Notes: generated by a model not told the origin, from the sequence alone. Positions 26,590 through 37,816 are shown, counted from the stretch's first letter. The stretch is 64,000 bases of DNA from Chthonomonas sp. (GCA_016788115.1 JAEURR010000005.1:124001-188000), one strand, 5' to 3'. Program-made: numbers and translations.

Positions 26590-26680
26590 GGAGAGATGGC
26601 TGAGTGGACGAAAGCGCCCGCCTGCTAAGTGGGTAGGGGGTTATGCCCCCTCTCGGGTTCGAATCCCGATCTCTCCGCCA
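26590..26680 (+). tRNA. tRNA-Ser (anticodon GCT)
   Basis: A class II cloverleaf: acceptor GGAGAGA/TCTCTCC with discriminator G and encoded CCA. The anticodon stem CCCGC/GTGGG encloses CTGCTAA, giving anticodon GCT for AGC/AGT. The variable arm is long (GGGGGTTATGCCCCC) and the T arm is CGGGTTCGAATCCCG. The lytic transglycosylase gene starts 15 nt later. Confidence 0.97.
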
Positions 26681-26694
26681 CCTTCCCAGCGATC

Positions 26695-27657
26695 ATGAGG
26701 ACAACATCGACGCTGACTCTGCTCCTCGCTTTCGCCAGCTACGGCGCAGCGCAATCCACCGACGCCTACCTCAAGGTGCGCAAGCAGTATGGGATCTCGC
26801 AATCGACCACGACGGCGGCGCTGGAAACACTTGTAGGGAAGCGGACGCTGGAAGTGCGCGGCATCGTGAAGGGCACCGTCTCCAGCGACGAAGGTGGCTA
26901 CCTCTATCTTGAGACCGCCGACGGCGGCGATGTCACCGTCAAGGCGAGCGCCATTCCCGTATGGCTCCGAGGCGGCGATGTCACTGCGCGCCTGATCATC
27001 CATGCCGAACGCAAGGACGAGCATGGATCGCTCTCCGCCGAGCTTCTGGCCGCAGCGACCGACGAGTCCGTCGCCCGGTTCGATCAGCCCGAGAAAAAAG
27101 TCGGTCGGCCCACCCAGAAACCGACAAGCCGCGGAGCGATGACCCCCGCTCCTGCCACGCGCAACTGGAATTTGCCCGCGAGCGAAGCGCTTCCCTACTA
27201 CACCGCCTTTATCCAGAAAACCAACAAGCGACTCACTGCTCCTCAGGCGGAAGAGATTGCCCGAGGTGTCATCGGTTTCAGCATCCAGTACGCCGTTGAT
27301 GCGCGCCTCATCATGGCGATCGTCCTCTGCGAAAGCGGTTTCAACCCCAACTCAGTGAGCCACTCCGGTGCGCGCGGTCTGGGTCAGCTCATGCCCGGCA
27401 CCGCCAAGTCGCTGGGCGTTTCAAACTCCTTTGACACCAACGAGAACCTATACGGCACCGTCAAGCTCATTCGCCAGCACCTGGACAAGTACAACAAGAC
27501 GACCGATGACGGATTCGAAGCGCTGGTCCTGAGCCTGGCGGCTTACAATGCCGGCCCAGGGGCGGTTAAGCGGCACGGCGGGGTTCCTCCCTACCGCGAG
27601 ACACAGAACTACGTCCGCAAAGTCACCCAGGTTTATCGTCAACTCTGTGGCTACTAG
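26695..27657 (+). CDS. Secreted lytic transglycosylase (SLT domain)
   Basis: Cleaves the glycan strands of peptidoglycan. The 320-aa protein has a signal peptide (residues 1-20, ending YGAAQ) and a beta-rich middle domain (LEVRGIVKGTVSSDEGGYLYLE) that may be an OB-like fold. A linker leads to the SLT domain (about 205-320). The catalytic Glu is in LCESGFNPNSVSHSGARGLGQLMP, and LSLAAYNAGPGAV and PPYRETQNYVRKV complete the family pattern. The ATG is 15 nt after tRNA-Ser with no promoter between, so it is probably expressed by read-through from the tRNA promoter. It converges on ftsK, with one base between the two stops. Confidence 0.9.
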   Translation: MRTTSTLTLLLAFASYGAAQSTDAYLKVRKQYGISQSTTTAALETLVGKRTLEVRGIVKGTVSSDEGGYLYLETADGGDVTVKASAIPVWLRGGDVTARLIIHAERKDEHGSLSAELLAAATDESVARFDQPEKKVGRPTQKPTSRGAMTPAPATRNWNLPASEALPYYTAFIQKTNKRLTAPQAEEIARGVIGFSIQYAVDARLIMAIVLCESGFNPNSVSHSGARGLGQLMPGTAKSLGVSNSFDTNENLYGTVKLIRQHLDKYNKTTDDGFEALVLSLAAYNAGPGAVKRHGGVPPYRETQNYVRKVTQVYRQLCGY

Positions 27658-27658
27658 G

Positions 27659-29902
27659 TCACTCTTCTTCGAGATCCATCCCGCTCAGGTCCGGTCCGGA
27701 GTAGGTATTGCGACCAAAGATCGACTCCACGTCCATCGGATCGACCAGCACCTCGCGCGGGCGAGGGCCGTCGCGCGGACCCACGATGCCTCGCTCCTCC
27801 ATCGCGTCCAGCAATCGCGAGGCGCGCTGGAACCCGATCGAGAACTTCCGCTGAAGCATGGAGGTGCTCGCTTGACCGCGTTCGACCACCCATCGGACTG
27901 ACTCTTCCCATAGTGGCTCCGACTCTTGGTCGGCCATCTCGGCTTCTTTGTCCGCAATCGCCAAAGCAATCGGGTTGAGAACGTAATGCGGCTTCTCCTG
28001 GGCCTTCCAGTGCTTGCAGACCTGCTCGATCTCAATCTCGCTCACGTAGCAGCCCTGGATGCGCGTAGGCTTCGTGGCGTCGATCGGCAAGAAGAGCATG
28101 TCGCCCTTACCAACGAGTTTCTCCGCGCCCGCTTGATCGAGAATCGTGCGCGAGTCGATGTGCGACGAGACCGCAAACGCCATACGACTCGGAATGTTTG
28201 CTTTGATGAGGCCGGTAATGACGTCAACCGAAGGTCGCTGCGTGGCGATGACCAAGTGAATTCCCACTGCGCGGGCAAGCTGGGCCAGCCGCACGATGCT
28301 TGTTTCGACCTCGGCAGCGGCCTGGATCATGAGATCCGCAAGCTCGTCGATCACCACGACGATGTACGGCAGCTTTTCCGCAAAGGTCGCCTTCTCGTTC
28401 CATCCGTCGATATTCCGGACCCCTCGCTCGCTCATGAGGTCGTAGCGGATGTCCATTTCACGCCACACCGCACGCAAGACGCCTGGTGCCTCCTTCACGT
28501 CTTTCACGACCGGGCACATCAGGTGCGGGATGCCGTCGAAAAGTGAAAGCTCCACCCGCTTGGGGTCGATCATCACCATGCGCACATCCTTCGGCGTGTT
28601 CCGCATCAGCAGGCTCGTGATGATCGTCGCCAATCCGATCGACTTGCCCGAGTTGGTCGCGCCGCCGATAAGCAGGTGAGGCATCTTCGTGAGGTCCGCA
28701 AACTTCGGTCGACCACTGACATCCTGCCCGAGTCCCACGATCAACCGGCGCGGCTCATCAACAAACTCCTTCTGTTCGCAGAGCTCTCGCAGCGTCACCA
28801 TCGCGGCCTTCGTGTTCGGGACCTCGACACCGATTGCATTCTTCCCCGGGATCGGAGCTTCAACTCGAACGTGCGAAGCGGCGAGGCTCATGGCGATGTT
28901 GTCGGCCAGCGCGGAGATGCGACCGACGCGGATTCCCGGGCCAAGCTGCACCTCATACCGGGTAATCGTCGGTCCCGTGGCAATCTCCACAACGTTCGAA
29001 TCGATACCGAATTCCTCAAGGGTGCGCTCTAGTGTCGCGATGTTGCGCTGCATTTCGTCCGGCGAGCGCTTGCTGCGTTCACCGGGGCTCGAAAGAAGCG
29101 TCGTTGGCGGCAGTTCGTACCCTTCCTTGGTGGTCGTCTCCAGGGTGACGGTCTCCATCGACCGGGTCTCGCGCACCGTTGGTGCGGTTCGGGTCCTCGG
29201 TGGTGCCTGGGTCGCCTTGGGATCGGGGCGCGGCTCGTCGTCCGAAGCGGCGCGAGCATTGACCAGCGCCTGCCGCAGCGCGCTACGCCGGACACTTCGT
29301 GACTTGTCCGGTACTGATTCGTCCCCTTCGATGCCGCGTGGAGCGGCGACCGCCGCTGGCGAGGGTCGGCGTAGCGGCGACACGGCACGAAGCAAGTCTC
29401 TAAGCGGATGGTCGATGCAAAGGACCAGCCCAACGATGGCGAGCACCGCGATGCCAACCCACCAGCCGCGTCCCAACAGTTCATTGCACGCCCAGCCGAC
29501 GATCGCCCCGAGATAGCCGCCCGAAGCCGCAACGGTGTCGGGATCGAAGAAGTCGCCTTGCCGCGTCTGCGCCAGACCCCCGACCACAGCCGTCGCGATG
29601 AGCGTGATGCCCCAGGACATGCGTCCGATTTCGAACCGTTTGCCGCCCATGATGAGCCCGCCTCCAAGCAGGGTAAGCGCAAGGGGGAACACCCAGGCAG
29701 CGCGGCCAAACAGATTGCGGAAAATTGCTTGGAGACCATCGCCGAGCACGCCCGCTCGTCCAACGGCAAGCCCGATGAACAGGACCAATCCGACCGCTAC
29801 GATCACGATCCCAAGCACATCGACAGAGCGATGCGAGGGGGGCGGTGGGGCCTTTGGTTTTTCGGCGGTCTTTCTTGCCACCGGGCGCGTTGTGGTGGGC
29901 AT
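27659..29902 (-). CDS. ftsK: DNA translocase FtsK/SpoIIIE
   Basis: Pumps chromosomal DNA through the closing septum. The 747-aa protein has four membrane segments in the first 180 residues (LGIVIVAVGLVLFIGLAVG and others) and a short linker (about 190-290, rich in basic and Pro residues). The RecA-like motor follows, with Walker A GGATNSGKS near residue 420, Walker B YIVVVIDELADLM and the HLVIATQRPSVDVITG motif. The C-terminal gamma winged helix (about 675-735, MLQRKFSIGFQRASRLLDAMEERGIVG) reads KOPS-like sequences. An AAGGAG precedes the ATG by about 18 nt. It stands as a single gene or heads a unit with no close partner. Confidence 0.96.
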   Translation of the reverse strand: MPTTTRPVARKTAEKPKAPPPPSHRSVDVLGIVIVAVGLVLFIGLAVGRAGVLGDGLQAIFRNLFGRAAWVFPLALTLLGGGLIMGGKRFEIGRMSWGITLIATAVVGGLAQTRQGDFFDPDTVAASGGYLGAIVGWACNELLGRGWWVGIAVLAIVGLVLCIDHPLRDLLRAVSPLRRPSPAAVAAPRGIEGDESVPDKSRSVRRSALRQALVNARAASDDEPRPDPKATQAPPRTRTAPTVRETRSMETVTLETTTKEGYELPPTTLLSSPGERSKRSPDEMQRNIATLERTLEEFGIDSNVVEIATGPTITRYEVQLGPGIRVGRISALADNIAMSLAASHVRVEAPIPGKNAIGVEVPNTKAAMVTLRELCEQKEFVDEPRRLIVGLGQDVSGRPKFADLTKMPHLLIGGATNSGKSIGLATIITSLLMRNTPKDVRMVMIDPKRVELSLFDGIPHLMCPVVKDVKEAPGVLRAVWREMDIRYDLMSERGVRNIDGWNEKATFAEKLPYIVVVIDELADLMIQAAAEVETSIVRLAQLARAVGIHLVIATQRPSVDVITGLIKANIPSRMAFAVSSHIDSRTILDQAGAEKLVGKGDMLFLPIDATKPTRIQGCYVSEIEIEQVCKHWKAQEKPHYVLNPIALAIADKEAEMADQESEPLWEESVRWVVERGQASTSMLQRKFSIGFQRASRLLDAMEERGIVGPRDGPRPREVLVDPMDVESIFGRNTYSGPDLSGMDLEEE

Positions 29903-29988
29903 CCTTGCTACCAGTCTCCTTGAAGTTTAGTCGTGCTCGTCCATGAGCCTGACCGCATTATACGCGCAAACTCGACGCGCTCCCGCAA

Positions 29989-30597
29989 TTAGGTCCCGAA
30001 CTCGACCGTTACCGGCACCTGGTGGGACTCACGGATCAGGGTCTCGACCCGACGACGCGCCTCGGTTTGAGCGGTAGCGAGGATCCCTGCTCGGACACTA
30101 GCTTCGCTGACCGTGCGTTTGGCCGAGTCGACCGCTTTCAGCGGCAGATTCGCGTCTTGCCAGAGCAGACCGCGACGGTACGAGTGGATCTTCGCGTGGA
30201 TGTGCGGTTCGTACACGGTGGGCATCGGTATGCGCACCACGACTCCGGTGGCGGACCGACGCACCTGCACCTGGCCTAGGTCCACCCCCGCTTCGACCGT
30301 TCCCGTGATCGACACTAGCGCGCGATTGGCGGTCGTGGCACCCACGACGCTCGCCGCCCCGGGGATCCATTTGGCCCACTCGGCAGGCGTTCGCTGAGTC
30401 TCGTAGGTGAAGACCTGATTGTAGGCGTGCCGAGCCGTGTGCAACTCGCCCAGTGCCTGGACCCGATCGAGGATGAGCGGTGTGGGATCCATAACGCCTC
30501 CCTCGCCTCGCGAACGGCTTCCTGAAGAGAGCAGCACGATCCCCGCGATTCCGGTCACCGCCAGACCTGCCCAAAGCCATGATGGTTTCAGCCTCAT
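29989..30597 (-). CDS. Membrane-anchored DUF4230 protein
   Basis: A 202-aa protein with one N-terminal membrane anchor (WLWAGLAVTGIAGIVLLSS) and a DUF4230-type domain. The typical entry is ILDRVQALGELHTARHAYNQVF, followed by NRALVSITGTVEAGVDLGQVQV, VVVRIPMPTVYEPHI and a C-terminal helix of about 50 residues. DUF4230 proteins are widespread cell-envelope proteins of unknown role. It sits 41 nt upstream of the start of... nothing coupled: dedA ends 42 nt... on the same strand it follows dedA (dedA stop 30639, this start 30597), so the two may share a transcript. Confidence 0.8.
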   Translation of the reverse strand: MRLKPSWLWAGLAVTGIAGIVLLSSGSRSRGEGGVMDPTPLILDRVQALGELHTARHAYNQVFTYETQRTPAEWAKWIPGAASVVGATTANRALVSITGTVEAGVDLGQVQVRRSATGVVVRIPMPTVYEPHIHAKIHSYRRGLLWQDANLPLKAVDSAKRTVSEASVRAGILATAQTEARRRVETLIRESHQVPVTVEFGT

Positions 30598-30638
30598 GTC
30601 TCGTGTGACGCGCGGGCGTGTCGACTCGTTCCCGGGTC

Positions 30639-31262
30639 CTAGGCCGCCTTGGGGTCTTTTCGGAATCGGTACAGCAGAAACCTGCCGATGAAGAACGCGA
30701 GCACCGCCAGAACGACGACGTCGAGGTACTTCATGTACTTATCGACCGCGTGCCAGTTCTCGCCCAGCTGCCAACCCACAAGCGCCCAGAAGTAGCACCA
30801 AGGCAAGCTCCCAAGGAACGCATAGAGCATGAACACTTTGAAATCAGCACGGAAGAACCCGGCGGGCAGGGAAATGAAGGTGCGCACCAGCGGAATAAAT
30901 CGACCCCACAAGGTGACGATGAGCCCGTGCTTCTTGAACCAGCGCTCCGCATGCTCGATTTCCTTGGGCCGCAGAAGGACGAACTTCCCGTACTTCATCA
31001 AGAAGTCTTTCCCCAGGAGCGCACCCACCCAATAGCTCACACCGCTCCCAATGGTCGCTCCAAAGGTGCCCGCGAGCGCGACCGCGTGGATGTTGAACTT
31101 GCCTTGTTGAGCCAGCATGCCGCCAAACGGCATGATCACCTCACTCGGAATGGGAATGTTGGCGGCGTCCAACCCCATGAGCAGCGCAATGCCAGGGGTC
31201 CCAATGCTCAGAATGATGCCTTCGGCCCAGGCCTTGATCGGGTCGATAAGCTGCTCTAACAT
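30639..31262 (-). CDS. DedA-family membrane protein
   Basis: A 207-aa integral membrane protein of the DedA/SNARE-associated family, whose members include undecaprenyl-phosphate and phospholipid flippases dependent on the proton gradient. The re-entrant helix region has IPIPSEVIMPFGG with the functional Glu. The characteristic F-x-R-x-x-P-x-x-R is present as WGRFIPLVRTFISLPAG near residue 125, with both arginines. The C-terminus has two further membrane segments and a basic tail (RFLLYRFRKDPKAA). A CATAAT box lies 8 nt upstream of the start. It probably recycles lipid carriers for wall synthesis; the exact lipid is not known. Confidence 0.92.
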   Translation of the reverse strand: MLEQLIDPIKAWAEGIILSIGTPGIALLMGLDAANIPIPSEVIMPFGGMLAQQGKFNIHAVALAGTFGATIGSGVSYWVGALLGKDFLMKYGKFVLLRPKEIEHAERWFKKHGLIVTLWGRFIPLVRTFISLPAGFFRADFKVFMLYAFLGSLPWCYFWALVGWQLGENWHAVDKYMKYLDVVVLAVLAFFIGRFLLYRFRKDPKAA

Positions 31263-31313
31263 GCAAGCCGATTATGGCAGGCTCAGGCTCGCGCGGGTAC
31301 CTTGACCTGAGAA

Positions 31314-32063
31314 ATGAGCACGGGACCCTTCGAGACTTGGCGCGACTTCTTCGACGCCATTGCCCCCACCTACGAGCAGAACGAATTCACGAAGAACACC
31401 CTGGTCGAAGTTCAATTCTTGCTTGACCACATGAACCTCGCGCCCGGAGCGCGCATTTTGGATGTCGGCTGCGGCACCGGCCGGCATGCGATTGAACTCG
31501 CCCGTCGCGGCTTTTCCGTCGTCGGAGTCGATTTCTCGGGGCAGATGCTCTTCGAGGCCAAACGAAACGCGGAGAGCGCGGGTGTCAACGTTGATTGGAT
31601 CGAAGCGAACGCGACCGAGTACATCTGCGCCACCCCCTGCGACGCCGCGATCTGCTTGTGCGAGGGTGCCATCGGGCTCATCGGCCACGACGAAGACGCT
31701 CTGACCCACGACCTATCCATCTACCGAAACATCGCCGCTTCGCTCAAGCCCCAGGCCCCGTTCATTCTTACGACGCTCAATGCTTACGCGATGATCCGGC
31801 GCATGACAGACAAGGAGATCGAGGCCGAGGCGTTCGATCCGGCGACGATGGTGGCGCGATATGCCGATTCTTTCGAACTCCCAACCGGCTCCACAACCGT
31901 CTACATCAAAGAGCGGCGATTCATCCCGCCCGAGGTGATTTCGATGATGCACCACGCGGGGTTCGACGTTCAACATGTGTGGGGCGGAACCGCTGGCGAG
32001 TGGGGCGAGCGGCAGTTGAAGCTGGACGAAGTCGAAGTGATGTTCGTTTCGTTCAAGCGATGA
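31314..32063 (+). CDS. Class I SAM-dependent methyltransferase
   Basis: A 249-aa methyltransferase. Motif I is ILDVGCGTGRHAIELARRG (about residues 45-63), followed by VVGVDFSGQML with the acidic residue that binds the SAM ribose. The region DWIEANATEYI and the post-core DAAICLCEGAIGLIGHDEDA follow. The C-terminal part (TTVYIKERRFIPPEVISMMHHAGF) fits the Ubie/COQ5-like group acting on small molecules. The substrate is unknown. The ATG has a TACCTT box 10 nt upstream and no Shine-Dalgarno. It diverges from dedA and is followed after 55 nt by an unrelated secreted-protein gene. Confidence 0.88.
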   Translation: MSTGPFETWRDFFDAIAPTYEQNEFTKNTLVEVQFLLDHMNLAPGARILDVGCGTGRHAIELARRGFSVVGVDFSGQMLFEAKRNAESAGVNVDWIEANATEYICATPCDAAICLCEGAIGLIGHDEDALTHDLSIYRNIAASLKPQAPFILTTLNAYAMIRRMTDKEIEAEAFDPATMVARYADSFELPTGSTTVYIKERRFIPPEVISMMHHAGFDVQHVWGGTAGEWGERQLKLDEVEVMFVSFKR

Positions 32064-32105
32064 TCGCGGATTGCCAAGAGACCTAGAGTCGCTTAGCACG
32101 TCCGA

Positions 32106-32111
32106 TACACT
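32106..32111 (+). promoter_or_regulatory. -10 box for leaderless gene at 32119
   Basis: TACACT ends 7 nt before the ATG. GAGGGA lies within that gap but is too close to the ATG to serve as a Shine-Dalgarno. Confidence 0.4.
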
Positions 32112-32118
32112 GAGGGAA

Positions 32119-32763
32119 ATGTTAGCGAGTCTGGCGCTTGCTACGATAGTGCTGCAAGATGTAAATCGGATGGGGCTGAGCTCCGCCGATATCCTTCGCA
32201 TGGGTCGATCGCAGTGGGTGGAAACGTACGTCAACCACTTTGGCAAGACTTCCTCGGACTTGGTCACCGCCCAATCGACCTACGGCGAGGTCCTCTTCGA
32301 GTTCAACGAGAGCCAGCTCAAGAACAAGTCTGCTGCCACTCGCGCTGCCCTCCGTGGACTGCGGCGCTACGCGATCGACTTTCAGATGAACCTGATCGAC
32401 CTCAAGGCATGCTTCAGCGGCGGAGGAACGATGTGGGCTCCGATCCGTGCGGGGGTGGTTGCCGACGTCGAAGAGCTTTTGCAACCGCTGGTACTGGGCC
32501 GCTGCCGACCTCAGAATCGCTGGACTGCGGTGGCGCTCGAGAAGAATTTCGACTACATCAATGCGCAGATCGGCCGCAACTCAAAGGCAATGGACCGGGC
32601 AAAGGATGCGGAGATCAGCTCCAAGGCCGCACGTTCCTTGCTCAAAAGTGCGCGAAAGTCGTTTGACAGGATCGCCGAGATCGCCGGTAAGCGTAGCCAA
32701 GACGAATCCGACTGGATCCTCGAATTCTGCAACGGACAGTTGCAGTTCGACGACGTACTCTAG
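32119..32763 (+). CDS. Unrecognised helical, probably exported protein
   Basis: A 214-aa protein of unknown family. The start MLASLALATIVLQD looks like a short signal peptide or buried helix. The rest is predicted helical, with repeated charged heptad-like stretches (KSAATRAALRGLRRYAIDFQMNLIDLKA; KAARSLLKSARKSFDRIAEIAGK) and two cysteines (CFSGGG and LGRCRPQ) plus one near the end. The start was chosen for its leaderless box; an in-frame ATG 48 nt upstream gives a longer but less hydrophobic start. Its TAG shares the tetranucleotide CTAG with the stop of the convergent lipoprotein gene. No function can be proposed. Confidence 0.65.
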   Translation: MLASLALATIVLQDVNRMGLSSADILRMGRSQWVETYVNHFGKTSSDLVTAQSTYGEVLFEFNESQLKNKSAATRAALRGLRRYAIDFQMNLIDLKACFSGGGTMWAPIRAGVVADVEELLQPLVLGRCRPQNRWTAVALEKNFDYINAQIGRNSKAMDRAKDAEISSKAARSLLKSARKSFDRIAEIAGKRSQDESDWILEFCNGQLQFDDVL

Positions 32764-33203
32764 CTCTTATTCTCGACCTTGGACAACTTCTTCTTTGGGT
32801 CGTCCAAGTCCGCCAGGGTCTTCATATCGTCCGAGAGCGTCATCCGCGCACCTTCTTTGAAGGCCTTTAGAGCGGTGTCAAGCTCCTTGCTCTTCTGCGG
32901 CATAGATTTTTGGACTCTTTCCAACACGTTGATGTATTCCGTGGCGGGCTGGCCATTGATGGATTCGAACTTCATGGTGACGACCCTCTCGCTCATGCTC
33001 CAGGTGCCGTTCATCGGGGAACTCGCTGAGCCCATCTGAGTTGAGCCTGACCACTTCTTATCCTGCGAGAAATTGATAGTCAAGTTCGCGCCTATGTCCG
33101 TTCCTGTCCATTCGCCAACGACCGCCTGTTCGGGGGACATTTTGGAGCACCCTGCAGCCAAGATAGAAAGAGCGACAAACGGAAGAGCCGACCGAAATTT
33201 CAT
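32760..33203 (-). CDS. Lipoprotein, tandem paralog B
   Basis: A 147-aa lipoprotein: signal MKFRSALPFVALSILAAGC with lipobox A-A-G-C (Cys19). The mature part is a lipocalin-like small beta domain (VGEWTGTDIGANLTINFSQDKKWSG; NGTWSMSERVVTMKFESING) with a lysine-rich helical tail. It is clearly a paralog of the next gene (33284-33724), sharing CSKMSPEQAV, DKKW(S/T)GSTQMG and the S-D-D-M-K motif. Each gene has its own TANNNT box 6 nt before the ATG (TATCCT here), so they are probably transcribed separately. Function is unknown. Confidence 0.78.
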   Translation of the reverse strand: MKFRSALPFVALSILAAGCSKMSPEQAVVGEWTGTDIGANLTINFSQDKKWSGSTQMGSASSPMNGTWSMSERVVTMKFESINGQPATEYINVLERVQKSMPQKSKELDTALKAFKEGARMTLSDDMKTLADLDDPKKKLSKVENKS

Positions 33204-33209
33204 GGCGAC

Positions 33210-33215
33210 AGGATA
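33210..33215 (-). promoter_or_regulatory. -10 box for leaderless lipoprotein B
   Basis: TATCCT ends 6 nt before the ATG at 33203. The paralogous gene upstream has TATGAT at the same distance. Confidence 0.5.
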
Positions 33216-33283
33216 TCACGTAACGGGTGGGCCACTCACATCAAAGACGCTAATAGGAACCGTCCGGCTCGCGACCGATAAGC

Positions 33284-33724
33284 CTAACTCTTGGATTCGA
33301 CTTTGATCAGTTTGTTGGTCGGGTCCCCCTCTTCGATCATGGACTTCATATCGTCCGAGATCGTCATCCGTGCGCCAGCTTTGAACGTACTGATGACCTT
33401 GTCCAGCTCCTTGTCCTTTGTAGCCGCAGCCTTCCCCACCGATTCCGCCATCTTGATGAAATCTGCGATCGGCTGGTTGTTGATGGACTCAAACTTCATG
33501 GTCAGGACTTTGTCGCTCACGCTCCATGTGCCTTTCAAGGGGACGGGCACCGGACCCATTTGAGTTGATCCGGTCCACTTTTTGTCCGAGGTGAACGTGA
33601 CGGTTGCCTGCGTCGCACCCGCAGCCTTCCACTCGCCAAGGACTGCCTGTTCGGGCGACATCTTAGAGCAAGCTGCGAGGATGAGTGGCAATGCGAGAAG
33701 GGGCAAGGCAGAGCGGAACTTCAT
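33284..33724 (-). CDS. Lipoprotein, tandem paralog A
   Basis: A 146-aa lipoprotein: signal MKFRSALPLLALPLILAAC with lipobox L-A-A-C (Cys19). The mature part matches its neighbour closely: CSKMSPEQAVLGEW, DKKWTGSTQMG, KGTWSVSDKVLTMKFESINNQP and a C-terminal ARMTISDDMKSM...KLIKVESKS. The spacing of strands suggests a small beta barrel followed by a helical hairpin. The duplication is old enough that only about half the residues are shared, judged by eye. The 80-nt gap between the two holds the second gene's own promoter. Function is unknown; stress-related or cell-envelope roles are possible. Confidence 0.78.
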   Translation of the reverse strand: MKFRSALPLLALPLILAACSKMSPEQAVLGEWKAAGATQATVTFTSDKKWTGSTQMGPVPVPLKGTWSVSDKVLTMKFESINNQPIADFIKMAESVGKAAATKDKELDKVISTFKAGARMTISDDMKSMIEEGDPTNKLIKVESKS

Positions 33725-33730
33725 CCCGCC

Positions 33731-33736
33731 ATCATA
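33731..33736 (-). promoter_or_regulatory. -10 box for leaderless lipoprotein A
   Basis: TATGAT ends 6 nt before the ATG at 33724, with no Shine-Dalgarno in between. Confidence 0.5.
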
Positions 33737-33833
33737 CTACGGCTGACACAGGTGACCAACCGTATCGAAGGGGCGACTCACCCCGGAGAGGTAAACTGAG
33801 CCTCACTTTTCCGAAGGAGATCCCCCCTTATCC

Positions 33834-36515
<2,682 letters not shown>

Positions 36516-36531
36516 GTGACATCGCGCCAGC

Positions 36532-36684
36532 CTATGCGTTCCGTATGGAGGCATCGACAATGGCTCGAAGTACCTGCGCGAAGTCCTTTTCCTCGGTCCC
36601 AATCCATCCTGCGACGTGCCGATACTCCCAGACCATGAGAGCGGCGAGTGTACCGCAAGTGTTAATAACGATTGGGTCTGACAG
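36532..36684 (-). CDS. Candidate small ORF after the glycosyltransferase
   Basis: The minus strand is open for 50 codons in a gap otherwise without a gene. It reads SDPIVINTCGTLAALMVWE, then YRHVAGWIGTEEKDFAQ and VLRAIVDASIRNA, ending in TAG. It has no ATG or GTG at the expected place: either a CTG at 36684, 7 nt after the glycosyltransferase stop, or the internal ATG giving 34 aa. The composition looks protein-like (helical, balanced charges) and the frame differs from the upstream gene. It may be a small coupled protein, the remnant of a lost gene or a chance ORF. Low confidence. Confidence 0.3.
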   Translation of the reverse strand: MSDPIVINTCGTLAALMVWEYRHVAGWIGTEEKDFAQVLRAIVDASIRNA

Positions 36685-36691
36685 TAGCTGT

Positions 36692-37765
36692 CTACTCGGC
36701 TGGGGGGCCTCCGTACGTCCGACCCTTCCACTGCACTGCCCCCTTCAGGTGCCAGTGCGCCGAACGAAGGAACGTGTAGCCCGCCGCCACAAGGACAAGC
36801 GGCATGAGCGGCGCAAGCCAGACGGACCGCCGGACTGCCAAGCAAGTGATGATCCCTGAACCCATCAGCAGCAAGTACGCCCAGCCCGGCGGGGTCAGCG
36901 AAAGCCCCGCCAGCCCAAAGAAGAACGCCGCCATCGCCAGCGTCCCCGCAAGGGTGCCCGTGATCTCGTACGAATTCTTCGACATCCCGTCGAGCGCCTC
37001 ACGAAACGAGTGGTACATGCGTACCGCCATCACCTGCGAGAGATCCATCACCTCGACGCGGATGCCGCGCTTGGCCAGCAGCCGCCCAATTCGCACGTCC
37101 TCGAGAATCACGTCTCGCAGCGTTTCGTGCGGATTGACGTCCCAATAGGTCGATGCCCGCCACAGCACAAACTGCCCGTTCAAGAATCGGTTGTGTCCCA
37201 CACCCAGCCGGGCAACGATTCCAAGTGGGTTCGCGCAACCCAAAATCCACGGCACCCACAAGAGGTACGCGTTTTCGAGTAAGTCGCCGCGTGCCCCCAA
37301 CAGCTCGGGCATGCCTGTCAGCACAGGGTTCCGCACACCACGGGTCGCGGCCATGTTCCGCACCGCCTGGACGAACCCTGGTTTCGGCTTCACATCGGCG
37401 TCCAAGAACAGCATCCACTCGCCATCGAACGCCTCGGACGCCGCCCGCGCGAGCTGCGCGCATGCATGGTTCTTACCGGTCCACCCATCGGGCAGCGGCC
37501 CTCCGCGGATGAGAGTAGCCCCAAACTGCTTGGCCACCGCCGCTGTTTGGTCAGTGGAGTCGTCGTCGTAGACGAAGGCTGTTGCCCCTTGGCGTTGCAA
37601 CTCGGGAAGCAACTCTGCGAGGTTCTGTTCCTCGTTCCGTGCCGGAATGAGGATGGCGACGGGAGGATGCTCACCAGGCGTAGGCAAAGCCCGGCGCATC
37701 AGCAGCATGTTGCTGAGCCCAACCAACAAAAAAACCGCGAAGATGCAGCAGGCGATCAGGCTCAT
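36692..37765 (-). CDS. Family 2 glycosyltransferase, CrtQ-like
   Basis: A 357-aa membrane-bound GT-A glycosyltransferase. One N-terminal membrane helix (LIACCIFAVFLLVGL) precedes the catalytic domain. That domain has VAILIPARNEEQNL, the acidic VYDDDSTDQT, the GGPLPDGWTGKNHACAQLA motif typical of carotenoid-type GT2 enzymes, and DADVKPKPG as the metal-binding DxD. Later come FLNGQFVLWR and ILEDVRIGRL. Three membrane segments close the protein (AGTLAMAAFFFGLAGLSL and others). The likely product is a glycosylated carotenoid or other polyisoprenoid lipid. It follows gapA on the same strand after 51 nt. Confidence 0.85.
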   Translation of the reverse strand: MSLIACCIFAVFLLVGLSNMLLMRRALPTPGEHPPVAILIPARNEEQNLAELLPELQRQGATAFVYDDDSTDQTAAVAKQFGATLIRGGPLPDGWTGKNHACAQLARAASEAFDGEWMLFLDADVKPKPGFVQAVRNMAATRGVRNPVLTGMPELLGARGDLLENAYLLWVPWILGCANPLGIVARLGVGHNRFLNGQFVLWRASTYWDVNPHETLRDVILEDVRIGRLLAKRGIRVEVMDLSQVMAVRMYHSFREALDGMSKNSYEITGTLAGTLAMAAFFFGLAGLSLTPPGWAYLLLMGSGIITCLAVRRSVWLAPLMPLVLVAAGYTFLRSAHWHLKGAVQWKGRTYGGPPAE

Positions 37766-37816
37766 GGAAGTTGTGGCCGCCGCGCGAGCCCGCAGGTCGC
37801 GCGGCGGAAAGAGCGA

